From the NCBI GenBank assembly GCA_965153355.1, contig OZ231127.1:97154001-97218000 (forward strand): 64,000 bases of DNA, written 5' to 3'. The position numbers were made by a program, and so were the translations under genes. A model generated the notes under the pieces. The model was not told the DNA's origin, did not search any database, and saw only the letters and a list, made by a program, of their open reading frames with translations. Below, piece by piece: positions 1-13,265 of this stretch. Each line of letters begins with the position of its first letter. Within the stretch, counting starts at the first letter, position 1. This DNA is from Flaccisagitta enflata. Taxonomy: Eukaryota; Chaetognatha; Sagittoidea; Aphragmophora.

Positions 1-9
1 CCTACCTCA

Positions 10-1246
10 ACTATTATACTGGATGGATTAAAACTTGTTACCCTATTTCCTCCAAATCCTTCAATGACATTTATTGACTATGTCAATTACCTGAGCAAAA
101 CTGTCATCAGTCTTTTTTTTTGTGTTCAATCATAGGGTGGACATAGTGTTTGAAACCTTTTTGGAAAAAAGTCTCAAGGCTTCTACATGTCAAAAAAGAG
201 GCCATGGACCAAGGCGCAGTGTTTCCAAACTGACCAAATGCCCAAGCAACTGAGCCCAGTTTCTCAAGGACTCACACAACAAGGAAGAGTTGTATACATT
301 TTTGGCGGAGGAACTGACTCCTCTTACCTATCCTGAAGGTAGACAATTGTATGCAACTTCTAAAGAGAACGTTTTATCCAATTTAAGTCTTCCAATGGAG
401 GATTGTGACCATGAAGATGCAGATTCAAGAATGCTTTTACATGCGAAGCATGCCATATCTCAAGGAATGAACAAAGTAAGAATCCTAAGTAATGACACTG
501 ATGTAGTCATCATTGGTCTTGGTGTATTTCACAGGCTGCGTGCAAGCTTCCATTTTGAAGACATCATCATTGAGTTTGGTCTAAAAAAAGACCACAAGGC
601 TATCAGCCTAAAATCTCTAGCGGAATCTTTTGGAGAACTTCGCTGTCAAGCTCTCCCTTTCTTTCATGCCCTGACAGGCTCAGACACCACATCTGCATTT
701 AAGAGTATTGGTTAGAAGAAAGCATATGAAGCTCTTAAAGTATGTCCAAATGCAGAATCAACTTTTGCATTCATTTTCAATAACCCTTTTCAGAGTTTGG
801 CTCAGGATGATGCTAAGTTTGAAAGCATTCAAAGATTCACAATTCTGATGTACCACAAGACATCAATGTTGACAAAGGTCAATGAGGCCCGTAAGCATTT
901 TTACTTCCAGCGGACTAAAAACATTGAAACTGTTCCTCCAACAGAGGATGCACTGTTCTTGCATACTTTGCAGGCAATTTATCAGGCTGGAGTCTGGAGT
1001 AAGTCATTAGAAATTCGACAAAACCTTCCATCACCTCAAGCTTTTGGCTGGAAACATTCAAATGAATCTAATTGGACCTGGGAACCAAAATGGATATCAC
1101 TGTATGAGTCCAGCAAGGAAGCAAGAGATTTTGTAAAATGCTCCTGCAAATCTGAATCCTGCACTAGATGCAAATGCAGTCTGGCATCACTCAAATGTAC
1201 ACTTTTGTGCACTTGCAAATATGCAGACAAGGAGAGATATGAATAG
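10..1246 (+). pseudogene. Broken gene of an invertebrate multicopy family, XPG/FEN-like core plus Cys-rich CXC-like tail
   Basis: A single frame runs from about 113 to 1246 but is cut by TGA at 251-253 and TAG at 713-715. Both stops lie inside motifs that I recall as conserved in this family: PSN-stop-AQFLKDSHNKEEL, where Trp is expected at the stop, and SIG-stop-KKAYEAL, where a sense codon is expected. Upstream, 10-110 continues the protein (MTFIDYVNYL) in another frame, so a one-base slip in the T9 run near 110 is likely. RVDIVFETF, KRGHGPRRSV, CDHEDADSR (404-430), SNDTDVVII and HALTGSDTTSAF follow in order. Acid-rich, DTD and GSDTT motifs followed by a basic helix recall XPG-I and H2TH regions of FEN/XPG nucleases (inference). 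The C-terminus (about 1135-1236) has CSCKSESCTRCKC...CTLLCTCK, which resembles Tesmin/TSO1 CXC repeats. The left part is cut by the window edge. Function is unknown; copy-number spread in invertebrates suggests transposon association. Confidence 0.72.
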
Positions 1247-1326
1247 GAAAACCTGAAATTAGAATTACAGGGGTGTGTGTGGTTGAGCAAAACCATATTA
1301 AAAGTATTTTTCATATATCTGCTATC

Positions 1327-1932
<606 letters not shown>

Positions 1933-1940
1933 CTGCTATC

Positions 1941-2696
1941 TTAAAGTGCTAGGAAGTTTCTAACAAAAAATTTGCATGATCCATTGACCGTTTACTTATT
2001 TTCATTAGATCTGATTGTTATATGAGAAGAAAAAAAATTTGTAACCTGGAAAAATAATTGGACAACTTCTTTTTCTCTCTCTCCTTTCATGACACTTCTA
2101 ATTCAAAATGTTTTCAGAGGGAAGAGTCAACCATTTCTACATCTGAAACAAGTTTACACTTCTGTATTTGTAAAAACTATCATTACGAAAATTGTTTATC
2201 AATTTGTGGTAATTACAAATGATAATTTCCTTACCATCATTCAGCATTTAGCGATAGGAATGCTAGGGCAGTGCAGTCAGTTAACAAAGAAATATCACTT
2301 TTAGCTACAATTTCTCTGCTTTTTTAATATTTCGCTTTTTATCATTTTCTTTTCTTCTATCATGTTTTTCATTATGATTGTTGATGCCTAAAATATGTAA
2401 CAAACATGTGTTTTGTATCGTAAAAAATGTACTAAATGATGCAGCAAAGAACCACCATTGGTCTTATAAACTTATGTCAGTATTTGCGAGACTGTTGGTT
2501 GTTTGAAAAAACAAAACAAAAACAAAAACCACAGCTCATCCAAACAAGAACTTGCATGTTGTTCAAAAGCTTAGCATCCAAATATCAATTTCTTTTTTTA
2601 TCTCACTGACCTTAATGGTGTTAAGATGAATTTACTACTTCTTCATTATTGAAATTTTCAAATATTTTTTTCCTTTCTTTTTACTTGGAAAACATA
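1941..2696. other. AT-rich spacer, nothing recognised
   Basis: AT-rich sequence with short unremarkable frames (for example 2089-2304 +) that lack any family motif. No repeat structure is seen. Confidence 0.4.
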
Positions 2697-3129
2697 CACT
2701 TTTTTTTTTTATAAGAGACCAGTTTATAAGAGACATGAGCCTGAGATTTGCCAAAATTTTAAGAACAAAATAAGAAACAGCCCAGGCTGAGATTTGATCT
2801 TGGCTATTTTCAAAAGAACTTTTTTTCAGTTTCTTAATTAAAACATGAATTGTATTCAAATTTTTCAAAAATATAGGTTTTTTATCATTGAAAATAACTT
2901 ATTTTTCTATTTTGCTTATAAAATCAGGTATTATTTAAAAAAAGACATGATGATTATCAAGTTTAAGATACAAGTAGTATAAATAAGTGTTTTTATATGA
3001 TTCATATACTTGTAAACATCGAAGAAATTAAGAACACTTTAAGAGAATTTCAGGCTGAAAACAACTGAAAAATTAAGAACACCCAGGCTGATTTCAAAAA
3101 AGTTGTCTCTTATAAAAAAAAAAAAAGTG
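2697..3129. mobile_element. TA-flanked MITE with A/T-run TIRs (Tc1/mariner-like)
   Basis: The left end CAC, T11, ATAAGAGAC and the right end GTCTCTTAT, A13, GTG are inverted repeats. A TA dinucleotide lies immediately outside both (2695-2696 and 3130-3131). The second copy of ATAAGAGAC near 2728 and paired CCCAGGCTGA/CAGGCTGA motifs show internal symmetry. No transposase frame is visible. TA duplication suggests Tc1/mariner, but other TA-targeting families are possible. Confidence 0.65.
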
Positions 3130-3131
3130 TA

Positions 3132-3779
3132 TTGATACGTCATGACTTGAAGAAGGTTTGATCATCCACTTCCAATTCCGTGACTATGTGATGGGAGTAG
3201 GGCGGCTGATGACCTTATTCTCCAAGTTATCATTATAGACTTTTATCATTTGTGCTTTAACTATAACACCTCATACATTGCCTGTAATCCTGGAGATGAA
3301 AAAAATCTGTGAACTTTTAAAAACTACAACTGCAAAGAATATGCATTTTTTTCTCTACTCAATTTATTCTTTGACAGAAATGTCAGCTTTATATGAGCTT
3401 TTTTATTTTCCCTTGGTGACTCATCAACTGAATTGTTATATTCTTTTGCTGGAACAAAGATCAAAGTTTTACTGTGACTATTATGTTCTTTAGCACAAAT
3501 TTGCAATACTTGACTGAAAAACACCAGCTTTTCTGCTCTTTATGTGGATGTCTTATCTTATCCAATCCACCATAGTCATGTGCAATTACAGTGAGAATAA
3601 AACTAACCTAAACAACAACAAAGTTAGCTAGATGTGAAGAATGTACAAATCAGTGTTCAAAGACAGTTGATAACAACAGTTGAGGCCATAGAAAAAAAAA
3701 AAATTTAAGGGGTGTATACAATGGAGTTGCTTCTGATTTCCCCTCCCCCCTGCCTTCCACTATTTTCCCTGCGGTCAGT
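3132..3779. other. Spacer, nothing recognised
   Basis: AT-rich DNA with a short C-rich patch (3740-3755). Open frames at 3278-3493 (+) and 3324-3524 (-) have no recognisable motif. Confidence 0.35.
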
Positions 3780-4500
3780 TTTTAGGCTAATGGGCAAATT
3801 TGAGGCTTAACTGGGCTTTTTTCAGGCAAAAGATGGCTCATTACAAGCCTAGGAGTGCTTATTTAAAGCCAAAGAGGTGTGATTTTGAGTCTGAGAGGGA
3901 TGATTTGGGCTTCTTTGACCTGAATTCCGGCCTAACAAGGTCAAAAAACCTTAGTTGTGTGGTAACTAGGATAATCAAGATGATTAAGGTAATAAAGATA
4001 ATAAAGGTTATAAAAAGTGGCTATATCTAACTACAATTACCTATTACCTGCATCTACCTGTTCAATACCCATAAATACATATAATTACCAGACTTTAAAT
4101 TACCTATGAGTACCTTTACATACTTATAATTACCTAAAATAACCTATGATTACTTGATTATCTATAATGATCTAGAATTTCCAAAAATTACCTAATGACC
4201 TTTAATCCCCTTTTGAATACCTAAAATCCCCTTTTAATGCCTAAAAATGACTAAAGAACCTGTATTTTGATTTAGCTACCAACAGACTGACCAATAGACT
4301 GACGGACTGACACAGCAAGTCCAAGATTTGCGTTTATTCAACTAAAAACAATGGATTAGGGTCTGAGAAGCCGGGTGAGGACGTACAGACAGATGTACAG
4401 ATGGAGGGACATGGAGACAAACAGAAGGATATAAGGAGATTCACTCCTGTGTCCTACAGGACATCAGGCCTTTTGGACTGTTACCCATGTCCTGCTTTTG
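3780..4500 (-). mobile_element. Old HH-C/D element split by an old HH-B-like element
   Basis: Decayed GAGGCTTAA/GTCTGAGAGG-type core units occur at 3780-3930. They resume near 4350 and end at 4455-4490 with CCTGTGTCCTACAGGAC, a diverged form of the HH-D arm CCTGTGTTCTACAGGAC. Between them, 3931-4330 starts AACAAGGTC...CCTTAGTTGTGTGG, which is an inverted HH tail. It continues with ATTACCTA-type repeats and finishes with GACTGACC tetranucleotides. Boundaries are approximate because the copy is strongly decayed. Confidence 0.45.
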
Positions 4501-4779
4501 GGCAACTTCACTAGATCTCAAAACAGCCTTCATAGACCTTGAGTCTACACAGTCCAAAATCAGGCCTTCCAAACAAAATTTTTGCTCTTTTAGGCTTCAT
4601 ATCAGCCTTTCTAGATCTCCAATCATCAAATTTTCTTTGGTTAGCGATAGATTAGATCCAGTCAGAGAAAAAATCCCAATTAAGGACCAGTGAATAAACT
4701 AAAACTGGGTTTTTAGGCCAAAAAGTTGAAAAAATGGTCATTTTAAGCCATTTTTCTGAAGGGTTTTAGACTATGAGAG

Positions 4780-5620
4780 CCTATATATCGGCCTCAGTGT
4801 GAGCTAGATAGCTAAAAATTGGCATGTAGAGTTGTATATATCACACAATTCATCATGTTAAATTTCATTTGTGTGGCTACTATGGTTCAGAAGTAATGGT
4901 ACTTTTTCTATTTTTGTTGTTTTCTTTTCCAAAAGTAATGGTAAATCTTTAAAAATTCATAACTCTGTTTTAATAAGGGTTTAATAGCTCAGATTTGACA
5001 TGGAATTAGGTATTAACAATGCTTATCACCATGTCAAATTTTGTGGCAATCGGCCAAATCGTTTGGCCTAGGCATAGCCCTTTTCTAAATTTTGCATTTT
5101 TTGGAATGGTGGGTACCTAGACTTTAAATGACAATATCTCCGCTTCTATTTGAGTTTTTAGACTCAAATTTTGTGGGCAACTCAAAAAATATCATATTAT
5201 TCATCATGTAAAATTTCAGGTTGGTGGCATTTGTCGTTGAGGAGAAAAAATCATTTTTTTGTACTTTTTGATTTTTTCTCAAAAAAATATGCTTAACTTT
5301 GAACATTCATATCTCCGCTTCTATATTGGCTGAGAGGTTAAGATTTGACATGCAAGTCGGTTTTTATCATGCATTTGACCATGCAAAATCTTGTGGCATG
5401 AAGTTGAACCATTTAGCCTAAGGAAAGCCCTTTTCAAAATTTTGGCATTTTTTTGAAAAAAGGTACCTAGACTTTGAAATTCAATAACGCCGCTTCTACT
5501 CAACCGATTAAGCTGAAATTTGGTATGTAACTAAAGAAATATGACATATTTCACCATGTAAAATTTTGTTGAGCCAACCTGAACGGTTTACCCGTTTTAA
5601 TGTTTTGAAGTGAAAAAATG
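4780..5620. repeat. Degenerate ~176-bp tandem repeat
   Basis: The phrase ACTTTGAAxTTCATATCTCC recurs at about 4945, 5121, 5295 and 5473, spacings 176, 174 and 178 bp. Each time it is followed by a GCTTCTA-like stretch, an ACATG..A motif and an AAAATTTTGTGGC motif. Units are roughly 65-75 percent alike by eye. The period is near nucleosome length. No open frame is maintained. Confidence 0.7.
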
Positions 5621-5874
5621 GCCTAAAAAGCGATTTTTAGAAAGGGGGCTAAAAAAATTTTGAAAAACGGATGGTTTGGCTGTCTTCAGCATGAAAAAAT
5701 AGTCCCGTATGCAAATTTCTAGAGCTTGCTGAAATTTTTTGCACGCCATCCTTGATTTTGGCGCTAAGATCCCCGACTATCAGTGTCGTCGGCACATCAT
5801 CGGGAGAACCTCGGTAGATCCTTGGCTCGCTGGCATTTGGAGCAGTGGCGCCGTAAAAAGCAGCATCTCGCTAT

Positions 5875-5882
5875 CGTTGTCG

Positions 5883-5956
<74 letters not shown>

Positions 5957-6084
5957 GCTGTTGTTGTTGGCGGTGAGAAGTGATGGCCATCCTGGTTCTG
6001 TTTTGGGCCCGTTTGTTGTTGTTGTAGTTGAAAGCAGCACAACTGGAAGCAGCGCCTCGCCTCGGCATGAGACTTGAGAAGACG

Positions 6085-6178
<94 letters not shown>

Positions 6179-6347
6179 CGTTGTTGTTGTTATTGTCGTT
6201 GTTGTTGTTATTGTCGTTGTTGTTGTTATTGTCGTTGTTGTTGTTATTGTCGTTGTTGTTGTAATTGTCTTGTTGTTGTTGTTGTTGGCGACGGTGGTGG
6301 TGGTTTTGTTGGCGGAGGTAGTGGTTTTGTTGGCGGAGGTAGTGGTT

Positions 6348-6378
<31 letters not shown>

Positions 6379-6486
6379 CGTTGTTGTTGTCGTTGTCGTT
6401 GTTGTTGTCGTTGTTGTTGTCATTGTTGTCGTTGTTGTCCTTGTTGTCGTTGTTGTCCTTGTTGTCCTTGTTGTCGTCGTTGTTGA
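5875..6486 (+). repeat. Cluster of (GTT)n arrays with an 18-bp variant
   Basis: Pure (GTT)n occupies about 5875-5970 and 6083-6178. From 6178 to 6270 it becomes a higher-order 18-mer, GTCGTTGTTGTTGTTATT, repeated about five times. GTT/GTC mixtures run 6349-6486, with duplicated GTTGGCGGAGGTAGTGGTTTT at 6310-6350. Confidence 0.95.
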
Positions 6487-6555
6487 CGTATCTCTTTTGG
6501 TGATGGTGTTACCCATTGGAGAGAAGTGTATCATGCTGATTGCTGAAGAGATATC

Positions 6556-6774
6556 TAGGTAAGCTGACGCACCTCTTTATTCTACCGTGTCCGTCCGTCG
6601 GTTGATTGGTCGGTTGGTTGGTTGGTTGGTTGGTTGGTTGGTTGTTTGGTTGGTTGGTTGGTTGGTTGGTTGGTTGGTTGATTGGTCGGTCGGTTGGTTG
6701 GTTGGTCGGTTGGTTGGTGACACAAACGTCTGACGATCCATACCGCGCACCTATTGACCTACTTGGCCTTGTTT
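6556..6774 (+). mobile_element. HH-E element with expanded (GGTT)n
   Basis: The head AGGTAAGCTGACGCACCT is followed by CTTTATTCTACCGTGTCCGTCC and a long GGTT/GGTC array (6600-6716). The tail is GCGCACCTATTGACCTACTTGGCCTTGTTT-like. It matches the compact copy at 51515-51622 at both ends; only the tetranucleotide array differs in length. Confidence 0.75.
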
Positions 6775-6841
6775 TGCATTTCAATATCGTTGCAGACATT
6801 GTATTGCTTCTCCCCCCAACTCCTACACAAACGCATCCGGG

Positions 6842-7032
<191 letters not shown>

Positions 7033-7171
7033 GCTTGCTTGCGAGAAATTAGTAAAGCAATGAGGGCGTATCATCTTCGATTTACACTGAATTCCGTGAA
7101 TTCTAATTCTCACTTTCCGTTCACTTGCCAAAGTTAATTGATCAAGAAACTGGCGATCGTAGTTGCTACAG

Positions 7172-7256
7172 AGTGTCAGTCGCACCAACAGCGTCATGGC
7201 TAGTCGCTGGACTTAAGAACACGAGGATTGGGTTCGACTCCCGAACATGTTTTCTT
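7172..7256 (+). other. tRNA-like (Pol III A/B box) remnant
   Basis: GGTTCGACTCCC matches a B box/T arm. TGGCTAGTCGCTGG about 40 bp upstream resembles an A box, and a T-rich tract follows at 7251-7260. Acceptor pairing is not evident, so this is a tRNA-derived or chance match rather than a functional tRNA. Confidence 0.3.
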
Positions 7257-7445
7257 TTTTCAAACGATAGCTTTTCTTTTCTCTAGTTTTCACTCACGAT
7301 TCCTGATTTTGACACAAATTTTATGGAGAACGATCGTTATGAGCAAAAGTGAAACGGTTTTTTGCGTTCTTTCCTATCAGACTCATACAAAACATAAATC
7401 ATCTGGAAACTATTTATTAATTTTTTTCACATTGGACTCCTAGAA

Positions 7446-7627
7446 TCCCTTAATGTAATTGTAGGTAATTATAGGCATTTACAGGTAGTTGTAGGTAAAT
7501 GTGGGTAATTATAGGAAGATATAGGTACTTAGTTATCTTCATTATCTTTATTACCTTGATTACCTTAATTACCTTAATTACCTTTATTACCCTTATTACC
7601 ACGCGACTAAGGTTTGTTGACCTTGTT
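7446..7627 (+). mobile_element. Partial HH-B-like element with TTACCTTAAT-type core
   Basis: GTAGGTAATTATAGG-type units turn into TTATTACCTTGATTACC repeats. They end in CACGCGACTAAGG...TTGACCTTGTTT, the HH tail. It is the inverted relative of 3931-4330. No clear head is seen. Confidence 0.55.
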
Positions 7628-8250
7628 TATTTCACCTCTAAGTGACGTGATCAGACACAAGCAGACTGACATATCAAATGACAGAGTCATTATGAAAGCT
7701 TCTTTTGATAAATCAAGTAACTTGGAACACTTTTCAGGTATCTGATAACCTCAGAATCGACATTTTTCTTGAATAATGCATTAACACTGATCAGTGACAT
7801 GAGCAGTCCCTATATTCTACTGTTGATATTGACTACTTTCACTTTTTTCTATCAGAGAGAAAAAAAAGGGGCAATGTAAACTTGAAAAAAATACGGTCTT
7901 TTCGCCGAGATGCGTATCCATCTTTTATAAATGACTTTAACGACAACCAATTTCGATTTTTTTTTATATATTTTCTTATTCATATTCTTTTTGTCAGATC
8001 GAATCGGTGTGTGTCTGTGTGCGAATGTTTACCGCAAATATATCACGGTCTTGTTAAGCTTTTTTTCTTTCTCTCTCGCTCTCTACGGAATTTTGATGGT
8101 TGTTTTGTGTTTATATTTAAGACAGAAAAAAAGATCATTTGAAAAAAAAACTTACAACTATGAATCTGGTGTTGTTTTTAAAAGAAAGGCGTTGTTTGAG
8201 ATAAAAAAAGAAAGAGATCAAGTTGATTGATTTACGAGTCAAACCGGGAT
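7628..8250. other. Spacer, nothing recognised
   Basis: Pyrimidine-rich strings and AT-rich sequence. Frames at 7882-8230 (+) are T-rich and lack any known motif. Confidence 0.35.
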
Positions 8251-8500
8251 TGTGAAAGTCAAAACGGAGCGTGTTTCTATTTTTGACAATGAAAGCGACT
8301 GATCGCGTTCACAGCGTGAACACATATTGTGAAAGTCAAAAAGGAGCGTGTGTCTATTGTTGACAATGAAAGCGATTGATTGCGTTTACAGTGTGAACAC
8401 ATATTGTGAAAGTCAAAAAGGAGCGTGTTTCTATTGTTGACAATGAAAGCGATTGATCACGCTGACAGCGTGAACACATATAACATGAAAGTCAAAAAGT
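8251..8500. repeat. 77-bp tandem repeat, about 3.2 units
   Basis: TGTGAAAGTCAAAA starts at 8251, 8328 and 8405, with a partial fourth near 8483. Each unit contains CGCGTTCACAGCGTGAACACATA, a partly palindromic segment. The same segment occurs inverted in the Harbinger-like MITEs at 25074, 32795 and 43712 (ATGTGTTCACGCTGT...CGCG). Confidence 0.85.
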
Positions 8501-9570
8501 TCGGAAGTTTCTTTGAGATTTGGCCTCGATATAAACAATGAAAGGGGAAGGATTCTTTTATCCAGAGAGCGTATTGATTGATTGATAGCTGATAAGAGAG
8601 ACGCTTTGTGTTATCGATACAGACTGTCTGTAATTCTGTAAGGTTTGATATCCATCTGTCAGTCTTTATTTAGTGTTATCCTTATCAAATCGCATGAAAG
8701 TGCTAAGGATTATGGCGTCAGACCTTGTAGAAAGACCCAAAGCATATTTGCATATAAAGTAATAACACCCAAAAGCGTAACAACAGTGACACACTGAATT
8801 GAACATTTGTGTGAAATCGCTGATTATCGTAGATGTCCATGTCACAGCCCCTTCCCTAATGCTAACGTCAAAGGAAGCCATGTATCCAACTACGTTTTAT
8901 CCGTAAGTCATCTTGATTACCATTAAGAGAAATTCAGTGCATATCTAAGCGGGTTATGGATGACCCGCAATTGGTCTTAGATATAAATTGAAGCGTATTC
9001 TACAGCAAAGACAAATTCAGTAAAGCAAGGAAAGAATGGAGAAACCAAAGCTTGGTAAACTCACGGACACAGTATTTTTTGGGTAAAGCAATGAATGAAG
9101 GTGTGAGAGTCTCAGTTCTTTAAAACGGCATATTCTGAATGATTTACCACAAATGAAATGAGGAAAAGTGAGCTTCAGATCTCTACCGCGAAAAAAAATA
9201 AGAAAAAAGACAGAAAGAATGAAAAAAAAAAAAGAAATAAAGAAAGCAAGCTTTCTCCATTCTCAAGTTCAGACTCTCGTTCATCGATGTCACAGCTCAA
9301 GAGAGAAGAATTGAGGGATAACACAGATTCTGCACTCTGGGATAACCGCTAACATGACCGGGGAAGTGCAGCGGCCAAGACCAGAACTAATAACCTCATC
9401 GTCAGTCCTCATCGTCAGTGCTAGTGGATTTGGCGCTTAGGTATTAGCAACTTTAAGTTACCATTCAATTTCCATCTATCCTAGTATGGTTTAATATCTT
9501 TAATCATTCATGCCCTGGCTGGCGCTATTTAAGTGTTTACAAATCGTTTGTTGCCCTTGTTGGCGGCAAG
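8501..9570. other. Spacer, nothing recognised
   Basis: Mixed sequence with A-rich patches around 9190-9240. No motif-bearing frame and no repeats are seen. Confidence 0.3.
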
Positions 9571-9796
9571 ATTCGAAATTGGTCGGGCCAGCTATAAGAA
9601 ATATGTCCACACCCTGTAACACTGATTCTACACTGATGTTTTTATCTCTGGAATGAATAAATGCTTTTTCTATGCGTATGATCTGAAAAAAAGTATCAAA
9701 ACACCCATAAATAGATTTTTATCTATTAATCAATGAAATACTGATATCGAAAAGTGTGGGCATATTTCTTATAGTTGGCCCAACGAATCTCGAATT
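9571..9796. repeat. Inverted repeat, ~43-bp arms, 140-bp spacer
   Basis: Left arm 9571-9613 (ATTCGAAATTGGTCGGGCCA then GCTATAAGAAATATG) pairs with right arm 9754-9796 with about four mismatches. It could be a short fold-back element. The right arm runs directly into the 105-bp tandem array. Confidence 0.7.
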
Positions 9797-9814
9797 ATGC
9801 CTGGCATATCAAGG

Positions 9815-10198
9815 ATGCCATTTTTTCTATTGTGGTCCACCATAATAAATCATTTACACCCTTGTTGGCGCCATTTGACTGCCATGATAGATTCTTAATG
9901 CCATTCAGGCACTATCTAACTGCCATTTTTCCTTTTGTGGTCCACCATAATGAATCATTTACACCCTTGTTGGTGCCATTTGACTGCCATGATAGATTCC
10001 TAATGCCATTCAGGCACTATCTAACTGCCATTTGTCCAATTGTGGGCCACCATCATGAATCATTTACGCCCTTGTTGGTGCTATTTGACTGCCATCAGAG
10101 ATTCCTAATGCCATTCAGGCACTATCTAACTGCCATTTGTCCTATTGTGGGCCACCATCATGAATCATTTACGCCCTTGTCGGTGCCATTCGGCAGTC
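9815..10198 (+). repeat. 105-bp tandem repeat, about 3.7 units
   Basis: CATAATAAATCATTTACACC and variants begin at 9841, 9946, 10051 and 10156, exactly 105 bp apart. Because 105 is 35 codons, an open frame with repeats of HHNESFTPLLVPFDCH and DRFLMPFRHYLTAICP persists. No start, signal or domain supports a real protein. Confidence 0.9.
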
Positions 10199-10256
10199 GT
10201 TGCCCATTTTTCCTAATTCTCAATGTGGATCCCATATTTTCCCTCTCGTTTTCTAG

Positions 10257-10580
10257 CTTCTCCTTTTCCTTCTTCTTCTTCTTCCTCCTCTTCTTCTTCA
10301 TCTTCTTCTTCTCCTTCTCCTTCTCCTTCTCCTTCTTTTTCTTTTTCTTTTTCTTTTTCTTTTTCTTTTTCTTTTTCTTTTTCTTTTTCTTCTTCTTCTT
10401 CTTCTTCTTTTTCTTTTTCTTTTTCTTCTTCTTTTTCTTTTTCTTTTTCTTTTTCTTTTTCTTCTTCTTCTTCTTCTTCTTCTTCTTCTTCTTCTTCTTC
10501 TTCTTCTTCTTTCTTTCTTCTTCTTCTTCTTCTTCTTCTTCTTCTTCTTCTTCTTCTTCTTCTTCTTCTTCTTCTTCTCC
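10257..10580 (+). repeat. Polypyrimidine block: (CTTTTT)n and (CTT)n
   Basis: CTT/CCT mixtures pass into (CTTTTT)n around 10335-10445 and then pure (CTT)n to 10576. Strand asymmetry is complete. Confidence 0.97.
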
Positions 10581-10865
10581 TTCTTCTTCTACTTTTTCTT
10601 TATCTTTTTCTACTGGTTCTTCTTCTCCTTCTTTTTCTTCTTCAGTCTCATCTTCCTCTTCATCGTCTTCACCGTCTCCTCCGTCATCATTACCAAACGT
10701 ACATTTGTTTTAATGATGAAGAGATAGAATATAACATTTTTTCTGTCTTTTTACTGTCTGTCACTGGATTTAACTCTTCCTCTAATATTCAGTCTGTCCG
10801 TCATTTTGTCTGTATGTCTCTCTCTCTCTCTGATTCAGTGACTCAGTGACCGTCACTGTTTCCCT

Positions 10866-11119
<254 letters not shown>

Positions 11120-11276
11120 TATCAATTTTTTTCAATGACGTACAAAACACAATTTTAGTAAAATGAATGATTGACAACCGGAAAAAGGTAGTCATTAACC
11201 ATCAAAAGCTGGCTCGAGTAAAACAACTTTTTTTTCAACAAAAATCATCCACGTGTGATCATGAAAAGCAAAACGC

Positions 11277-11319
11277 ACGTAAAACACACGTAAAACACAC
11301 GTAAAATACACGTAAAACT
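11277..11319 (+). repeat. 12-bp tandem (CACGTAAAACAC)
   Basis: Four consecutive units; the third is TACACGTAAAAT-like. Confidence 0.85.
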
Positions 11320-11389
11320 TTGCACCTCGTATCCTCGGTGCTGAACAGACTAGGACAACATCACATACCCATGAACATACATTTACATC

Positions 11390-11569
<180 letters not shown>

Positions 11570-11584
11570 AAATGATAGAAATAA

Positions 11585-11635
11585 AACAAGTAAAGCGGGT
11601 TTACAGTATCTTCGCGGACGGGTGGGAAGGAGCGC
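11585..11635 (-). mobile_element. HH-F tail fragment
   Basis: Inverted tail-type sequence AACAAGTAAAGCGGGTTTAC then GCGGACGGGTGGG. It resembles 13465-13520 and 43529-43577. Only the tail is visible. Confidence 0.4.
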
Positions 11636-11704
11636 ACAACACCCCCTCCCCCTTTCACTGCCTACCACCCCGCTCACTCAGACTCAGATAGACTTACACA
11701 GACT

Positions 11705-11741
11705 GACACAGACACAGACACAGACACAGACACAGACACAG
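11705..11741 (+). repeat. (ACAGAC)n hexanucleotide repeat
   Basis: About six units. Confidence 0.85.
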
Positions 11742-11846
11742 TTTAAAAAACGCGAGTTTCGTGCCTCCCAATTCGCACTTTCCCGACAGACCAACGGACG
11801 AACCAACAGTCAGAAAAAGCCTCTTCACGTCCCCAATCCGCGACTT

Positions 11847-12137
11847 GGGGCGTGTTTCTAGTGACGACCAAAAACGCGTTTGTTCCCATGAAACGCGATA
11901 ACAGTGCAAACACATATTCAAGAATTTCAACTGTCCCTACGAGGGAGTGAGCGAAGTGAGTGAGCGAGCCCGTGAATGGAGTGAGCCCGTGAATGGAGTG
12001 AGCCCGTGATCGGAGCGAGCGAGCGAAGCAGAGCGCTGTGGAGCAAGTGAGCGGAGTGAGCGGTGCGAGCGAACGAATATAGCGAGCGACCGAGTGACCC
12101 TTTTAAAACACGAGCGTCTTTGACTAGAAACGTCCCC
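11847..12137 (-). mobile_element. PIF/Harbinger-like MITE, copy 1 (inverted)
   Basis: Ends GGGGCGTGTTTCTAG and CTAGAAACGTCCCC are inverted repeats. The inside is GC-rich GAGCGAGCGAA-type repeats. It is the same family as 25074, 32795 and 43712 but in the opposite orientation. The flanks do not show an exact 3-bp duplication here. Confidence 0.7.
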
Positions 12138-13004
<867 letters not shown>

Positions 13005-13009
13005 GGGGT

Positions 13010-13127
13010 AACCACTCTAGTCCGAATCCAATTCTCAAAATGAGGGCAGTAAAGTCTCTATCCACTCATGTCAGAATCGGACTTGAGTGGTTTGGTAACT
13101 CAACTACCCATTCGGTCTAGAGTGGTT
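13010..13127. repeat. 18-bp inverted repeat between GA and CT arrays
   Basis: AACCACTCTAGTCCGAAT at 13010-13027 pairs with ATTCGGTCTAGAGTGGTT at 13110-13127. The spacer phrase AAATGAGGGC.GT..GC/TCT..C..CACTCA also occurs beside the GA arrays at 23060-23110, so the unit is a dispersed repeat. Confidence 0.65.
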
Positions 13128-13170
13128 CTCCCAGTCACTTCAGATCGGACTTGTGTGGGGTATATTCTTA

Positions 13171-13173
13171 CTA

Positions 13174-13263
<90 letters not shown>
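13171..13263 (+). repeat. (CT)n microsatellite
   Basis: About 92 bp of pure CT after TACTACTA. Confidence 0.97.

Positions 13264-13265
<2 letters not shown>

Noticed and set aside
6556-6774. Canonical Helitron assignment for HH elements
   Set aside because: No 5' TC and no CTRR 3' end with the usual hairpin spacing. A Helentron-like (T-target, subterminal repeat) relation is kept only as a hypothesis.
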